Assembly (NCBI GenBank): GCA_002049455.2
Contig: KV918838.1
Span: 208,971-272,970, forward strand
Length of the DNA stretch: 64,000 nt
Source: Porphyra umbilicalis
Lineage: Eukaryota > Rhodophyta > Bangiophyceae > Bangiales > Bangiaceae
Direction: 5' to 3'
Below are positions 1 to 11,889 of this stretch, in pieces. The position numbers were made by a program, and so were the translations under genes. Position 1 is the stretch's first letter. Every line of letters begins with the position of its first letter. The notes under the pieces are model-generated. The model was not told the DNA's origin, did not search any database, and saw only the letters and a program-made list of their open reading frames with translations.

Positions 1-405
1 GACGGATTTTCCTTTCGTCATCCTTGACTTCTTCTTGGCAGTCTTGATCTTGTCGCCCGACAGACGGCGAGACTTAGCCACCCGGCGTTCCTCCTCATAG
101 GAGTCGACCTGGCGCAGGGCCTCGACGTCGCCGACCAACTTGTCATTGGCTCGCACCAAAGACTTGTGAGTCTGTTCTTGGACCGTCAGACGACGTTGAA
201 GTGCTTGAACCGCCGCCTTTAGGTCCTCCACCACCTGCAGTTGCTCAGAGGCAGCTTGATCCGCAGGGATGGGAGGAGTAGGAGCGCCGTTCGCTGGGGC
301 GTCGGAGGCGGCAGGAGTGCCTTGTCCCCCGCCCGGCGGCCGGTAGCCAGCTGGCAGCATGCCGTCTCTGGCTCGCCGAGTGCCGCCGGTTCCACCAGTA
401 GACAT
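1..405 (-). CDS. gag-like coiled-coil protein, N-terminal part (runs off the window)
   Basis: On the minus strand an ATG at 405-403 opens a frame that stays open for 135 codons to the window edge. The first ~50 residues are Gly/Pro/Ala-rich (MSTGGTGGTRRARDG...). Residues ~50-100 are Gln/Leu/Glu/Val-rich with a heptad look (EQLQVVEDLKAAVQALQRR), followed by a strongly basic segment (AKKKSRMTKGK). A flexible start, a coiled coil and a basic stretch are common in gag proteins of Ty3-type retrotransposons, and a gag remnant lies at 57-59 kb, so I infer a retrotransposon gag. No catalytic or zinc-knuckle part is inside the window. It could equally be a host coiled-coil protein. Confidence 0.5.
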   Translation of the reverse strand, partial: MSTGGTGGTRRARDGMLPAGYRPPGGGQGTPAASDAPANGAPTPPIPADQAASEQLQVVEDLKAAVQALQRRLTVQEQTHKSLVRANDKLVGDVEALRQVDSYEEERRVAKSRRLSGDKIKTAKKKSRMTKGKSV

Positions 406-760
406 ACTGGGAGCAGAACAAAGTGTTCCGACTTGGCTAACGCCCTGCGCGCCAACGTCGAAGATCTCAACCGTGATGCCCCCGGCACCACGCCCACAAG
501 TCGATGGCTTACACCCCGCGCGCCAAGCGACCGTATCGACACCGTCACAATGCCACGAGGCAGCGAGAAAGTTCTCGGGAACACCGTGCCGCAAGGCACG
601 ATGAAGGCGAGGGTATCCCCTGCTGCTGCACCGAATGTGGTATTGATAACGTTGGATCAATTACCAGTGTATTGGGACCGACCGTAGCCAAGCAATAAAG
701 CGAGTTCTATCGCCGTCGCGTCGAGGAAGAAAGATCTTTTATTGAAGGGCATCCGATGGG
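406..760 (-). other. possible 5' leader / LTR end of the gag-like gene
   Basis: Reading the minus strand toward the ATG at 405, there is an AATAAAAG poly(A)-like signal near 738. Further on a CCAATACA string is followed by CTGGTAATTGATCC near 675-655, which has the look of an LTR end followed by a TGG-starting primer-binding site. The matching second LTR lies outside the window, so this is only a suggestion. Confidence 0.2.
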
Positions 761-2996
761 GAGCCGGGTGGTGCCCACGACGGCGACCCCGGACCCACGG
801 TGATTTAATACAAACGAGGGCACCGGTCGATCGACCGTCCGATCACAAGCGATCGTAATGAGTGCCGGCAGACAGATCAGACAGGCAAGCAAACAAACGA
901 TAAAAAATGAACAATGCGGAAGTAACCCCCCAAAGGGCAGTACAGGCCAATTCCCACAATACATTGGCTTTGGCCCGTCAAGGGGGCTACTCGTGGACAA
1001 TTGCCAATTGGGAGCAGAGATATGCTTCAGGTGCCCCTTCTCCGCCATTGGCAGGAGCGTCCGCCGCACCACCAAGAGCACCTGAACCTCCCCCACAGCC
1101 AATAGTGGCGTCCGGAGGGGTCGTTTGGCAACAGCAGAGCCGTCCCCATCGACAAAGCCAGCGGAACTAGGCGCAGCGGCTCCGCCGAACGCACCCGCGT
1201 CGTCGCTACAACCGTTCAATTGGGTGCCCCTCTCCTCTCTGGGCCGCCCGCAGCGCCGCTTGCCGCACCGCTAGCAGCACGGCGGATAGTTCCTACTGCG
1301 GTAGAGTTGCCCAGCGCGCTGGAGACTCGCACATGGGCGTTGACGCTTTGCCACATCAGGGCGGCGCGGGAAGCACAAGAGACGCCATAGGAAAGGCACT
1401 CCAATGCCTGCTGGCAGCACGTCGTAGGCGCATGTAGCGAGGCGAGCCCCGCTTCCCCCGTCATTCGGACCACGGACGGACACCGATCGTGGCGTGGCGC
1501 CGCGAAGGACAGCGAAAGGTGCGGCTGCCGTTGCAGTCACACCGAGTATCGACGGTCAGGGCTGCTGCTGCCGTGCGAGGACGGTGAAAGACCCGGCGAC
1601 CGCGAGCGGCAAGTAGAGATAATGCAAAAAGGCAACTACAGGTGGTCCACCAACTACGAAATACAGTTCGAATGCCCGGCATCAACGTCTGCTGAGTGGG
1701 GAGCTGAGTGCTCTGAGCGCACATGCAGATAATTTTATATACATCATTACGGGTGCTACGTTGATACCTTGAAAAACCGCACGAATGCTAAGAACGGTTG
1801 ATCGACGTCATCTATTCATGTAGTCGGGGATCCACAGCAGAAGAAAGATCAGCACCCCCAGCGCCGCACCGCTGCGTTCTCTCTGAGGTGCACCTCTGCG
1901 TTCCCAGGGCGTGCTCCACCCTCTCTCTCCGGAACCAGCGCACGTTGTTTTTTAGACTCAACCCCCCCACCACTGACGACGCTGGGGCCCATCGACGCGC
2001 CCGCCGTTGTCTTTGCTCGTCAATACCTGACCTGGTTGTCAAGGATGACAGCCTTCAGTGACAGGTGACGGACTCCACATTCTCTCCTTCTCCACCGCTC
2101 GCTGCCACCTTGACCCACCCCCCCCCCTACGGACGTCGTCGGGGCCCATCGACGAGTCCATCGTTGCCTTTGGCCTTAGAGACCTGACCTCGTTGTGAAT
2201 GGTGACGAGCGTTAGTGTCACGCGGCCAGTCCACGCCACCTGTACCCCCTCGTGTCAATTTCCGCCGTGTTACAGCCGGAGGTTTCTGCCTGGGCTACTA
2301 TGAAGCCCAAGTTGTGGTAACGTTTTAGCGCTGACGTGCTGACCAAGCGGACTGGCGCATTGCTTGCTTGGTGTACGTGTGTCCGTTGGAAATGGTACTG
2401 GCACTCTATTGTTATATCCTCACCAGCATGAGAGGCAGGTAAATCGATTGTAGGCTTGACGTTTCTCGGCGCTGAAGCCCGTCTGTTGACTGCGAGGCTG
2501 ATAAGATACAAGTGGGGATTGCTTCAGCACTCGTGTGACGCTTGTCGGGTGGAGAAAGCGGAGTTGCCACGGCGTTCACCGTCGATAGGGTGGTCCAAAA
2601 GGAAACTTCCCGCCCACACGTGTTCGCGCTCTCGAAGCTACGCTGTCCCGGGCGCAGCTCAGGACTGACATCCATGGACCTTCCTTGCCTTGCTTTCGCA
2701 CTTGCGGACACGACAGCGGGTGCCTGATTCTGCTGCGAAGCCAGTGCGGGTACCATTGAGCTCTGTTGTGCCCTGCCGGCGGCGGATTCTCGGACTTCGG
2801 TCGGTCGGCCACGCTATAAGAGCGCCGGCGTTTCGCGGCTGGTTGCTGTGGAGCGCTCGACACCCCACGTTTGGCAACTGGCCACATCCAAAGCATCCTG
2901 CAGCTGTTGCCACCCTCCCTTCTCGAGCGATACTAGGAAATACCTTACACACTCTTCCTGTGCGCCGTTCTCCCCGTTCCCACCCCGGACCCAGCC
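761..2996. other. no supported gene
   Basis: Only short overlapping frames are open on both strands and none shows a recognisable domain or convincing composition. A C-rich tract lies near 2116-2128. Nothing else can be supported. Confidence 0.5.
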
Positions 2997-5694
2997 ATGT
3001 CGGGCCTGCGAAACAAGCGCCCGCTGCCCTCCACTGTGTCTGTTGTTGCCAGTGACTATGCTGTGCGCAGGGAAGCCCGCATGATGGTGGCGATGAACTC
3101 ACTTATGCAGGAGGACAGCGAGGCCGAAGAGGACATGCAGGCCATGCCGGCCGCAGCTTAGGACTCATTGACGTCCTTGAGCACCGCCGGCCCCGCCCCG
3201 CCTATAATGGAGCTCTCTACTCCTCCCCCGTGGTCCTTATTTGATCCTTCGGTGCTCCTGTCTGGTTCCCTGGCAGGAGGCACGCACTTGCGGCCGTCGC
3301 CCGCGGTACCTGTCACGTCGCTGTGCGACCGCTCGTACACGGGCGTGCTGGGAATTGGAGGTACCGGCTCGGCCAGCGTGCGCACGCCCGCGAAGGCGTA
3401 CTGGCACGCGATGGGCTCTGCGGCCCCCCCGTACACGAGTCCGCTAGCGGCGTCCGGGTTTCCGACGGGGTTGCCGGCGCCGATGGCTGCGACGGACAGA
3501 GCCGGCGTCACGGCGTCGCTGACGGCGGTTGACGGCGACGGCTCGACGGGATCTCATTTGACGGGTGGTGTGGCCACAGCGCGCAGATTATGCGTATCAC
3601 CGAGGAGGCGGCAGAGTTGTCCCTGGCGACTCTGGCGGCCTGTACGGGCCTATCGCCTATGGCCACTTCCCCGGCGCCGGTCGTGCTGGCTTTGTGACCA
3701 TGCCGACGACGGGCACGGCTCAGGCTGGGGTGGCTTTGGCCGCCGCGGGGAGCCGTTCTCCCGAGATTCTTCAGGCGCTCGTCGTCGCTCGTCGTCGGGC
3801 AGGTGGTCGGCGCCGCCCGCATCTGTCGGCAACCCCGACGCGACCTCGTGCGGGGGCCGTGCAGGTGAGCTCGGCAGCTTCTGCGGCAGTTTCGACAGCA
3901 GCGGCGGCATCCACGGCGGCCGCGGTCTCCCCATCCACGGTGGATGTGGCCGCTGCCATGGCGGTGTCGGCCGTTGCGGCACAGCGCGGCACGGCCGCCA
4001 AGAGCGTACGCAAGGCGGGTGGCAAGCCTGCCTCCCGAAATCTTTGGTTTTGTAGGACACCGCCGAGTCGCTGACTACCGGCCCCCCGGAGCCCCCGGCC
4101 ACCAACGAGGACGCGGACGTTGAATCAAATGGCGAAGCGGACGGGCAGCACATCTTGTTCCTTTACGAGGACAGCTTGGTCAAGCTCATGACCTTCATCC
4201 CGTCGGCCAAGGACATGCTGACCACACTCGGCAAGCTGTCGGTGAACGTGAAAAAGCTGCAAGGGAAGGTGGATAGCAATGGGACGTGCGTGGAGACTCT
4301 CGTGCTGGTGGTAAACCACCTCAAGAAGCGCAAGACCATCTAAGCGGACAACGCCGACGACTCGGACAATAATGAGTAGTCCGAATTTGAGGAGATGAAG
4401 GCCTTCATCGAAACGGGCACCGTCTGCGGCGCGGTCATGGCCACGACCTCTGCTGCGGCGGTGTCGCACGGCAACCAGCTGACGCCCCTCTAGGAGGGCA
4501 CCCCCAAAATGCTCCGCGTCCGCCGTCGCGTTAAGATCCGCATCTACGGCCACGTGGTCGGGGCGACTTCAACCATCAATGTCGTCAACGACGCGGAGGC
4601 CGACTGGAACGTCGTTGTCGAGGAGACTATGGACGAGCTTAAAGTAGACGAGCACGACAAAATGACGTCCTGCTCGCCAGCATCAGCCTCCCGTCACAAA
4701 GTACGTTCACAAAGAAGGAAAAGAACAAGAACAAGACCGTCCGCGCCTATTAGAGGATCAAGCAGGCCAACTCGCACGTGCTGGAGGAGCTCAAGAAGAA
4801 GGCAGTGGCGGCGCGGATGAAGGAGGTCGAATAAGACACTGAGACAATGTAGCCGGCCGGGGCGACGGAGTGGCTCAGAAACTGCCGTATCGAGGTCGGT
4901 GGCGCGCTTCTCGTCAGGCCGCGTTCTGAGGCGTCGGAGCGCGGCATCAAGGGCGTCGTGGCTGCCGTCAAGGCCATCATTGTGCATTTACTGGTCAAGG
5001 ACCGCGTCGAGGAGCCTGCTAGTGTCGGTTACGAGGACCGCGTGATGACCGTGTGGGGTCACATCGCCCTCGCCGCGTGCTTTGTGCGGTGCGCTTTGAA
5101 GCGAACTGAGCGTGGCGGCAGCGGTTGCGACAACAGCGTGGACGGCGGTTGGTACGACCACTGGCGCTGGGAGTTGCCGCCTATGAAGGAATTTATGCCG
5201 CAGAGCCGTGATCCTTGGCACGGTATGATCATCGTCGACGCCACTGACGAGAAGCTGTTCTCCTTTCCGCAGGACGCCGTGCCGTTCACTAGCTCGCGCT
5301 CTTTGCTGGTGCTGTCCACGGCGGTGGCGGCGGCGGATGCGGGCGGATGCCGCCACTTTGGCGGCGGCCGAAGCGACCGCGGCGGGGCCTGGGGCGGCGA
5401 TGTCGGCGGCCGCGGCGGCGCCGGCAGCGGCGGCGGCGACGGAGGCGGCGACAGCGGGCACCGTCCGGCGCCGGCGTTGCCGGCTACTTGTACCGCGGTG
5501 CTCTCGTGCAGTGCGCCGGGTGTCTAGAGCCGGCGCTTGCAACTTCTCCCTTTGCGTTACCGGTTGTGTACTCCGCGACACTGGATATCGTGGCGCTCGC
5601 ACCGGGGGACGGAGGATTGGGGCCCGCACTTGCTATTCCCTTTGCTCGAGTCTGGTGCCTTTTTTGTCTCTCTGTTTTGCATTGACGCCGCGTG
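2997..5694 (+). pseudogene. long unknown protein with seven in-frame TAA/TAG codons and several frame breaks
   Basis: ATG 2997 opens a frame of good coding character (MSGLRNKRPLPSTVS..., then an acidic EDSEAEEDMQ segment). The coding frame appears to run in frame 0 to about 3540, frame 2 to about 3695, frame 1 to about 4050, frame 0 to about 4670, then frame 2. Each step is what one missing base would give. In-frame stops are TAG 3159, TAA 4341, TAG 4377, TAG 4491, TAG 4751, TAA 4832 and TAG 4850, each set in clearly coding sequence (for example KKRKTI-stop-ADNADDSDNNE-stop-SEFEEM and AY-stop-RIKQANSHVLEELKKK). No TGA interrupts the inferred coding path except at one frame-switch point near 3692. 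A further TAG at 5525 may be the end; reading through it, TGA follows near 5694. The C-terminal part (4860-5300) has Trp-rich sequence (WYDHWRWELPP) and then Ala/Gly-rich low complexity. I do not recognise the family. It is either a decayed gene, a gene in a recoding context, or a gene with assembly errors. Confidence 0.5.
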
Positions 5695-7879
5695 ACTCAT
5701 GCTCTGTGATGCCTCTATTGCTTTCTCTGTTTTGTCTCTGGCCTTGTCGAGTACTGTCTCTTTGAGTAGGAGTGCTCTCTCTCCCTTCTCTGTGAGTGTG
5801 GGTATTTGGGGCCATTGTGTGTTGAATCCGGAGGGTGGAAGGATTGTAGGAGCGTTCCAGGCTGGAGCGGTGGCACTAGTAGGTAAGCAGCGCACTAGCG
5901 CTGCGTACTGTCCTTCTTTCTGTGTTTGTTTGCCCCGCGGCCCCGCGCGCCGCCCGCACCGGCCCCGCCCGCGGCGTGGGCGCGCGGCGCCGCGCCCCCG
6001 TGCGGCACACGCGGCGCCCCGGCGCCCTGGAAATTCAGCGGTGCGCGCCCGGCGCCGTCGCGCCGACGCGCCGCCGCGCCGCCGCGTCCCGGCGCCGCCG
6101 CGACCCCCCCCCTCGCTAGGGCACCCAGTATCAGAGCAAACCTAGCAATGATGGACTAACAAAACGTGTCTCTTTTATTCGTGCAGCGTGTCCATATCTG
6201 CTTACTGGTCCACGAACCACGCTCTCGTCAATGTAACGGTGCCCTGAGGAGCAAGATTCACCACAATGAATTTAGATAACTACATCTCGGTCCGATAGTC
6301 CGGGTGACATATGGTGCTTTGCTGAGAAATGGAGCATGCACGTTCGCGAGTGCAAACGTTTGCCGATGTGGACCGATGTCAGGATGTCCATCAGATCGTC
6401 TCTCACCTGGCTTCAGGGGACCGATAGCGTCCCAAGTGCAATTGCTCCTGGCATGACCGGCAAAAGCCACAACCACCTACAGGTGCATGGTAAGACAGGG
6501 GACTGAAGGCTCTTCATGCAGCAAATGACTTCTTATGATTCAATGTCAAGAACACTGCCTAAACACTGTCAGATTGCCGGTTCAATGAATGTGACCACGT
6601 GCCCATTAGCTGCGTCAGGCGGCCTAGTTTCACAGTATTTCAGCCGGGTCTCTACAGTCCAAAAGACAGAGATTCCAGGCACGTGCGTGCAATACCGTGG
6701 CCTTAAGGGCGGTGGCGCGCTCGGCGACGCATCGACACTGGGCACGCCGGCCCGCTCCATAGCCGCGAGCGCGCACGGGGGCCCGTACAGCCACGTTGCC
6801 GTGGCGGGGATAACGTGGGGCGGGAAAAGGGGTTCCGCCGCCGCAACCGCAGCTGCGGCGGCCCGCCGGCATCGCGCGACGCCCAAAGGAGGGGCCGTCA
6901 CTCCGCCGCACAGCGTACCTGCGCACGGCGAGCGGGACGGCCGACACGGCGCACAGGCGGGCGGGAGGGACCGACTGCCGCGCGACGGGGCGCCTTTAAC
7001 CGCGCCGCTAGACGGCGTCAGAAACTGCCGACGAGCCGCCGCAACAGAAGCCGGCGCGCAGGCACGATCACCCGCGGGTCATCGCGGGCGCGTCGAACCC
7101 TGGAAGTCGCTGCGCGCGGTCGCCCCGCGCAACTCGGAGCGGTGTTGGGGGGCAGGGGGACAGGCGCCGTCCGAACCCTATGACCTCTGTGGCCGGACAG
7201 TTCTTCTCAGCCACGTAATATCATTCGCTTTTAGCGTCATCGCGACCCTTCCATCACTGACACGCCCTCAGATCCCTGAGGACACGAATGCAGACTGCCA
7301 CCTCTGAAACGGAGAGCAAGTCCCTTGATATAAGTATATGTGTGCATCACTACACTTTGAGAGCACCCTGTCCTGAATGCCAGGGAACTGCGCACCTGTG
7401 ACATCTGGTGTAGGCTGGATCCAGTCACTGCTGTACCCTTCATCGATGATGATTGGTCAAAAGAATGTCAGTGACACGTCTCGATGTCAATGAACATAGG
7501 CGATCTACTGGGCACGGGGCTCACGCGTTCAGAGGGCCAATGAACGGACCGAACGGACAGAAAAGAATTGCACGACCTCCTCAAACGACATGCATGTTCG
7601 GAGGCCGATTCAGCCTCTGCGAGCAAACATGAGGGGCCGGTTAGGGGGCACGCTCCTGACGCCACCGCTGTGGCCGGTGGCTTAAGAAGTCTTGTCCTGA
7701 TTAGGCTGTCAGCGTGCATGTTCTGGCATCGTTTCACAAAGACCACCGCGGGTGTCAGCAGGTACTTGCCACCGGGTCACTCAGAGTGCGGGTTTCCAGC
7801 TGCTGTCAGCCTTCGTCGGCCCAATGGCCCGGCGAACCTGGTCGGGATGCTTGACATGTCACACATCACCGGGTGATAT

Positions 7880-8010
7880 ATTGTGCTTCTCACAAAAACT
7901 GGACCTCGGTGCATCAGCTTCCGTTGCAAAATCACTGTTTCATTGTCTCAGGGGGCGGTTAATGATGCTGAAGCGGATGTTGCTGATCCAGTTTTTGTGA
8001 GAAGCACAAT
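7880..8010. repeat. 131-bp hairpin with perfect 24-nt arms
   Basis: ATTGTGCTTCTCACAAAAAC plus four more bases at 7880-7903 is the exact reverse complement of 7987-8010. The 83-nt spacer also contains partly paired sequence (GCATCAGCTTCCG against CGGATGTTGCTGATC). It could be a miniature foldback element or the precursor of a hairpin RNA. No target duplication is obvious. Confidence 0.6.
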
Positions 8011-9114
8011 AATGGGTCTCCCTGCAGCACGGGTCAATGCTCGCAGTGGTCGGGTGTGCATGTTTGTTTGCGCAAGCGTGCATGCTCCATCGTCTCTTTT
8101 GGGGACAAACGCCATCGCATCTCGGATTGCGATCATTTTCCGATGAGGCCTGAGGGACTCTGCGATGAGGCAATGCGATGGACATTTCGCCATCGCATGG
8201 GGAAAGTGCGATGAGACTAATAGCCTTAAATCGGGGCCCTATGAGATCTCTAGTTCTCATCGGATCACGGCCGTGCCACAGCACGTTGTCAAATTGGGTC
8301 ACGGAGAACTTAAAATATATGCGAACCGTGAGAGGTCGTGAGAGAAATGTTTTTCCATGCAGCAAACCTCGTGACACCATCCTCGCAAATGTCGCTGTGT
8401 CGATCTCTAAAAGGCTCTGTCTGAGAAGGCTTTCTGACACCCCCAGAGACCTTCTTACCCCACCCACCTGGTCACCCCTACCCATGTGCGTACTCGTCTA
8501 CTCCCAATAGCTGCGGGCACCGCCCAACCACGGACACTTGTGCTTGCCTCCTTTCCTGTCCTCTCCCACTCCTTTCTCCTGCTGGCAGGGGGGGGGGGGC
8601 GAGGGGGGCTGCACATACATGCCGAGGGGGTCGGGGAGGATGGGGGCGCAAACGGTGTCGCTAGAGTGGGACGGCTGCTGGCATTGCCGTGCAGAGCTCT
8701 GGCAGGGTCATGGGGCAGGTCCTCCTTGCGCGATCAAACGGCACCCTTCACACCCAGTTCAAGGCAGACTTGGCGTACACAGTATGCATTCTTGCGGGCA
8801 CATGGAGACCTCTGCTCGGACGCCTCACCGTCGTAGCTTGTGTCAGCCAGACTTTGTTCAGTACCTGTTGGCATGATAGTCTGCTACCAATGGGGACCCA
8901 GGATGCGCCCCCGGTCAACCGGGCAGCCAACCAGCGGGCTGGAAAACGTCAAGCCTTGTGCTTGGGGATAGCGGGGCGATTAATAATAATTCGAAGTGCT
9001 GGGCGGCGCCAATGCGCGCCCTCGGCATGTGTGCAGGTGACTGCCATGCTGCCCCCAGCCCCGCTCCTGGCTGCCGCCCAAGTGCACAAGTGCTGCCAAC
9101 ATCCCCGCTCGCTC

Positions 9115-9250
9115 TCCTGGCCGACCGCTCGGCCCACCCTCCTGGCGGACCGCCCCGCCCACCCTCTGGTCGACCGCCCCACCCACCCTCCTGGCCGGAA
9201 GCCCCGGCCACCCTCTGTTCGATCGCCCCGCCCACCCTCCTGCCGACCGC
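9115..9250. repeat. degenerate 24-25-bp minisatellite
   Basis: About five imperfect copies of a unit of the type GACCGCCCCGCCCACCCTCC. Variation between copies suggests an old array. It is open in several frames, so apparent proteins here are artefacts of composition. Confidence 0.5.
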
Positions 9251-10453
9251 CCTCGTTCCTGTCGTATTCTTATCTGCATCCCCTCCATCCCACGCATTCT
9301 CTCCAGCTCGCACGGGGGCGGGGGGGAGTCACTCTACGACGGGCCGGACGACGTTTGCAGTCGCTGGACTAGTGGTGGTGGCGATTGGGTGGGGATCCAC
9401 ACTGGCGCAGTGTGGATAGTGTGACGCGCGCGGTGGGTGGGTGGTGGATGGGTTGGATGAACTGACCACGTACTTCTTTTTCGTGTTCGCTCGCCCGTCC
9501 CCCATGTATCCTTACCATGCATATGTGCGATGGCTTCCTCTTTCTTGGCTTCTGTTTCTTTGCAAACCAATGGGTGTTGCTGACATCGAAGTCGAGTAAC
9601 TTGTGTCATACGCACATGCATGCGTGGTGTCCGCGAGTCGCTGACATGGTGAGCTTGCTGTTGTCCGGTGGCCTGTAGCTCTGTCAGAGTTTGCGGCTGT
9701 GTGCAGTTAGCTACATGTCTGCGTGACTCTGTAGCACACCGTGGCTTTCTTATCGATTTCGTGTCTGCTCTGCCACCCGTGCCCGCGCCGAGCAACAATA
9801 AAGCGACCGTGTCTTTCAATGCATCTTTGGCATGTATCCTCAATGCTGGCCGGTGTCACATCCTTTCCTCCGTCAGGGTCTTGCTCCACTTCTTCCCCGA
9901 GACCTCCGAGGGATCATTGCGGCGAGTCTCGCAACATATGTCTCGAAGGATGTGAACTTCTCCTTAAAGATTGGGCAAAGAGGAGTTATGTACTCATTTT
10001 CGATCTCTCTCTGAACGCAAAGGGGTCGAGCAGCAATACGGTTCGGCCTTGTTGCAGATACCTTGGAACCTGACACGAGATTTCATCAACGCGCTGTGGC
10101 AACGGATGACCCCCGCCGTGCCGTTCCGCGGTCCGCCGGCTTCCGGCGCCCTTTTTTCTGTTTTTGCCGGGGTCGTGGGCTGCGCGCGCAGCATCGCACG
10201 TCCGCTTACGCATATGGGTGCTCATTCCATGCCAAGCAAGTAGGTTTCTAGGAAGGGAACAACCGCGAAGGGCCACAGGGGGCCAAGCAAGGAGCCGCCT
10301 AGAATCCTACCATCGCCCCCACCCCGCCGCCCCGCGACCCGTCAACCGGCCTACCACTCGCCTGCACGCACGCGCGCCGCGCCACGGCCCATCTGCCCTC
10401 CCATCCGCTGGTCTCCGTCACCTCGAGCCCGCACGTCCCCCTCTAACACCGAT

Positions 10454-10494
10454 GCTCTCGTACGAGAGCACATGACTTGGTCGTACGACCCAAG
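10454..10494. repeat. pair of palindromes centred on CGTACG
   Basis: GCTCTCGTACGAGAGC (10454-10469) is a perfect 16-bp palindrome. Six bases later CTTGGTCGTACGACCCAAG (10476-10494) is a near-perfect palindrome with the same centre. Function unknown; they could be binding sites or a small terminator-like structure. Confidence 0.6.
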
Positions 10495-10535
10495 AGGATG
10501 ATCGTCAGTCATGAGCACGGGCTGGCTCGTGCCAC

Positions 10536-11262
10536 TCATAGCAGCTCATCCAAATCCTCCTGCGCCAGAATCGCTGCCGCCTGGGCCTGCGCGGCCTCCA
10601 TGATGGCTGCCGCGCGAGCCTGTGCCGACATAGCAGGAACGGTAGCGGTCAGTTGAGTCATGACAGGCGGCACGCGCGGCGAGCGCGTCGTAGATGCGGC
10701 CCGCCGCCGCCGACGTTGTCCAGTAGGCCCCATACACGACCGCCGCGGCCGCCAGCAGCGCCGCCGCCGGGTCGTTGGGCGCGCCGCCGGCGCGCCTCGC
10801 GCCCTCCACTACCGCCACCCCCTGCGCAATAACCGCCGCGCCGCCGGGTGCCGCCTCGCGGCGCTCCTTCCGCGGCATAACGCGGAGGTGCACGATGACG
10901 GTGCCGCCGGCGGGGCGCGGTCCACCTCCCCCGTCCCCCCCCCCTCCCACCCCCCCCCGGGCTGCCACCACCGCCTGGACGGCGCGCAGCAGCCACCCCG
11001 CTGTCGCGACCAGCTCCGCCCGCGGCGCCAAGTTCGCATGTGGGGGGCGGCGCCCCCCCCCCGCCGGCGCCTGCCACACCGCCGTCTCGTACGGGGAGGC
11101 GAGGAGCAACACGTCGGCGGGCACACGACCGCCCGGCGCACTCGCCATCACCGTCCCCACCACAACGGCCAAGGCAGGGCGGAGCCAGCCGAGGCTCGCC
11201 GCGTGCGACCGGGGCACCCACGGGGCGCCCCCATACCCACCGACGGGGGGGCCGACCGTCAC
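10536..11262 (-). CDS. unknown Ala/Gly-rich protein, 3' end probably frame-shifted
   Basis: A 238-codon minus-strand frame starts at 11262 (MTVGPPVGGYGGAPW...), with a plausible hydrophobic/Ala-rich central part. Near its end a second frame (downstream of about 10663) carries a much more protein-like C-terminus, MTQLTATVPAM then repeated Ala/Gln (EAAQAQAAAILAQEDLDELL) ending at about 10536. The real product may therefore switch frame near 10660. No domain is recognised. The region is extremely GC-rich, so open frames are weak evidence. Confidence 0.3.
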
Positions 11263-11880
11263 GCTCTTGCCGTACGCGTCGGTGTAGGAGCCGTTGTGGG
11301 CGGCGCCGACGGGGGGGCCCCCCGGGGCGCCCCCGAGGCTCGCGCCGGGGGGCAGGCAAAGGCCCCCCGGCGCCGCCGCCGCGGCGGCGACGCACCGCCC
11401 GGCGGGGTGCCGACAAAGGCGTCAACGGGGAGCGCGGGGATCGCGATAACGTCGGTGGCCTGGCGGCTGTGGCGGCTTGGCGATGATGACTCGACGACAG
11501 CGGCGACGGCGTCGCTGCAGTGACCGCTTCGGTGCGGCAGCGGCGAGGATGCTGTGGCGGCAGCGCAGCGGCGTCTGGGCCGTTCGCGGTGCCACCAGCG
11601 TTAAGACCGCGCCACGGCACGCGGCCGGACCAGATTGTTGGCGGTGACACGGCACGCAGACTGACCTGTTCTCTGAGGCCCGTTCGCAGTTGCAAACCGT
11701 GTGACGGTATTGCTGTTTGCCCAATTATGGCCGATGCCAAGCGCTACGCAAGCAACAGAGGGACTTTACATTTCAACAATAGCTTTCCTGATTTTCGTGT
11801 AACTCCCATGACTGCGTCAAATATTGAGTGTGGACGATTTGCTCTCAAAATTGAGATAGACAGGTCGGAAGCCCCTGGCT
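11263..11880. other. no supported gene; contains one copy of a dispersed terminal-type motif
   Basis: At about 11669-11694 the reverse complement of CACGGTTTGCAACTGCGAAC occurs. It is followed by GTGACGGTATTGC and then by sequence (CCAATTATGGCCGATGCC) also found inverted just outside the left arm of the palindrome at about 14580. This is a stray end of the same repeat family seen at 15.5 and 28.87 kb. Confidence 0.5.
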
Positions 11881-11889
11881 GACGGCGTC

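Larger units (their letters stand above)
5695..10535. other. intergenic DNA, no supported gene
   Basis: Small frames only. 5930-6120 is an extreme C+G stretch. 8160-8210 holds repeated GCGATG/CATCGC motifs forming short inverted repeats. A poly-G run sits near 8589-8599. Hairpins and minisatellites inside it are listed separately. Confidence 0.5.

Noticed and set aside
1660-1685. GTTCGAATGC, resembling a tRNA T-arm
   Set aside because: No matching acceptor stem or D-arm in the surroundings.
675-1740. A complete LTR upstream of the gag-like gene
   Set aside because: Only a possible end and poly(A)-like signal are visible; the partner LTR is outside the window.
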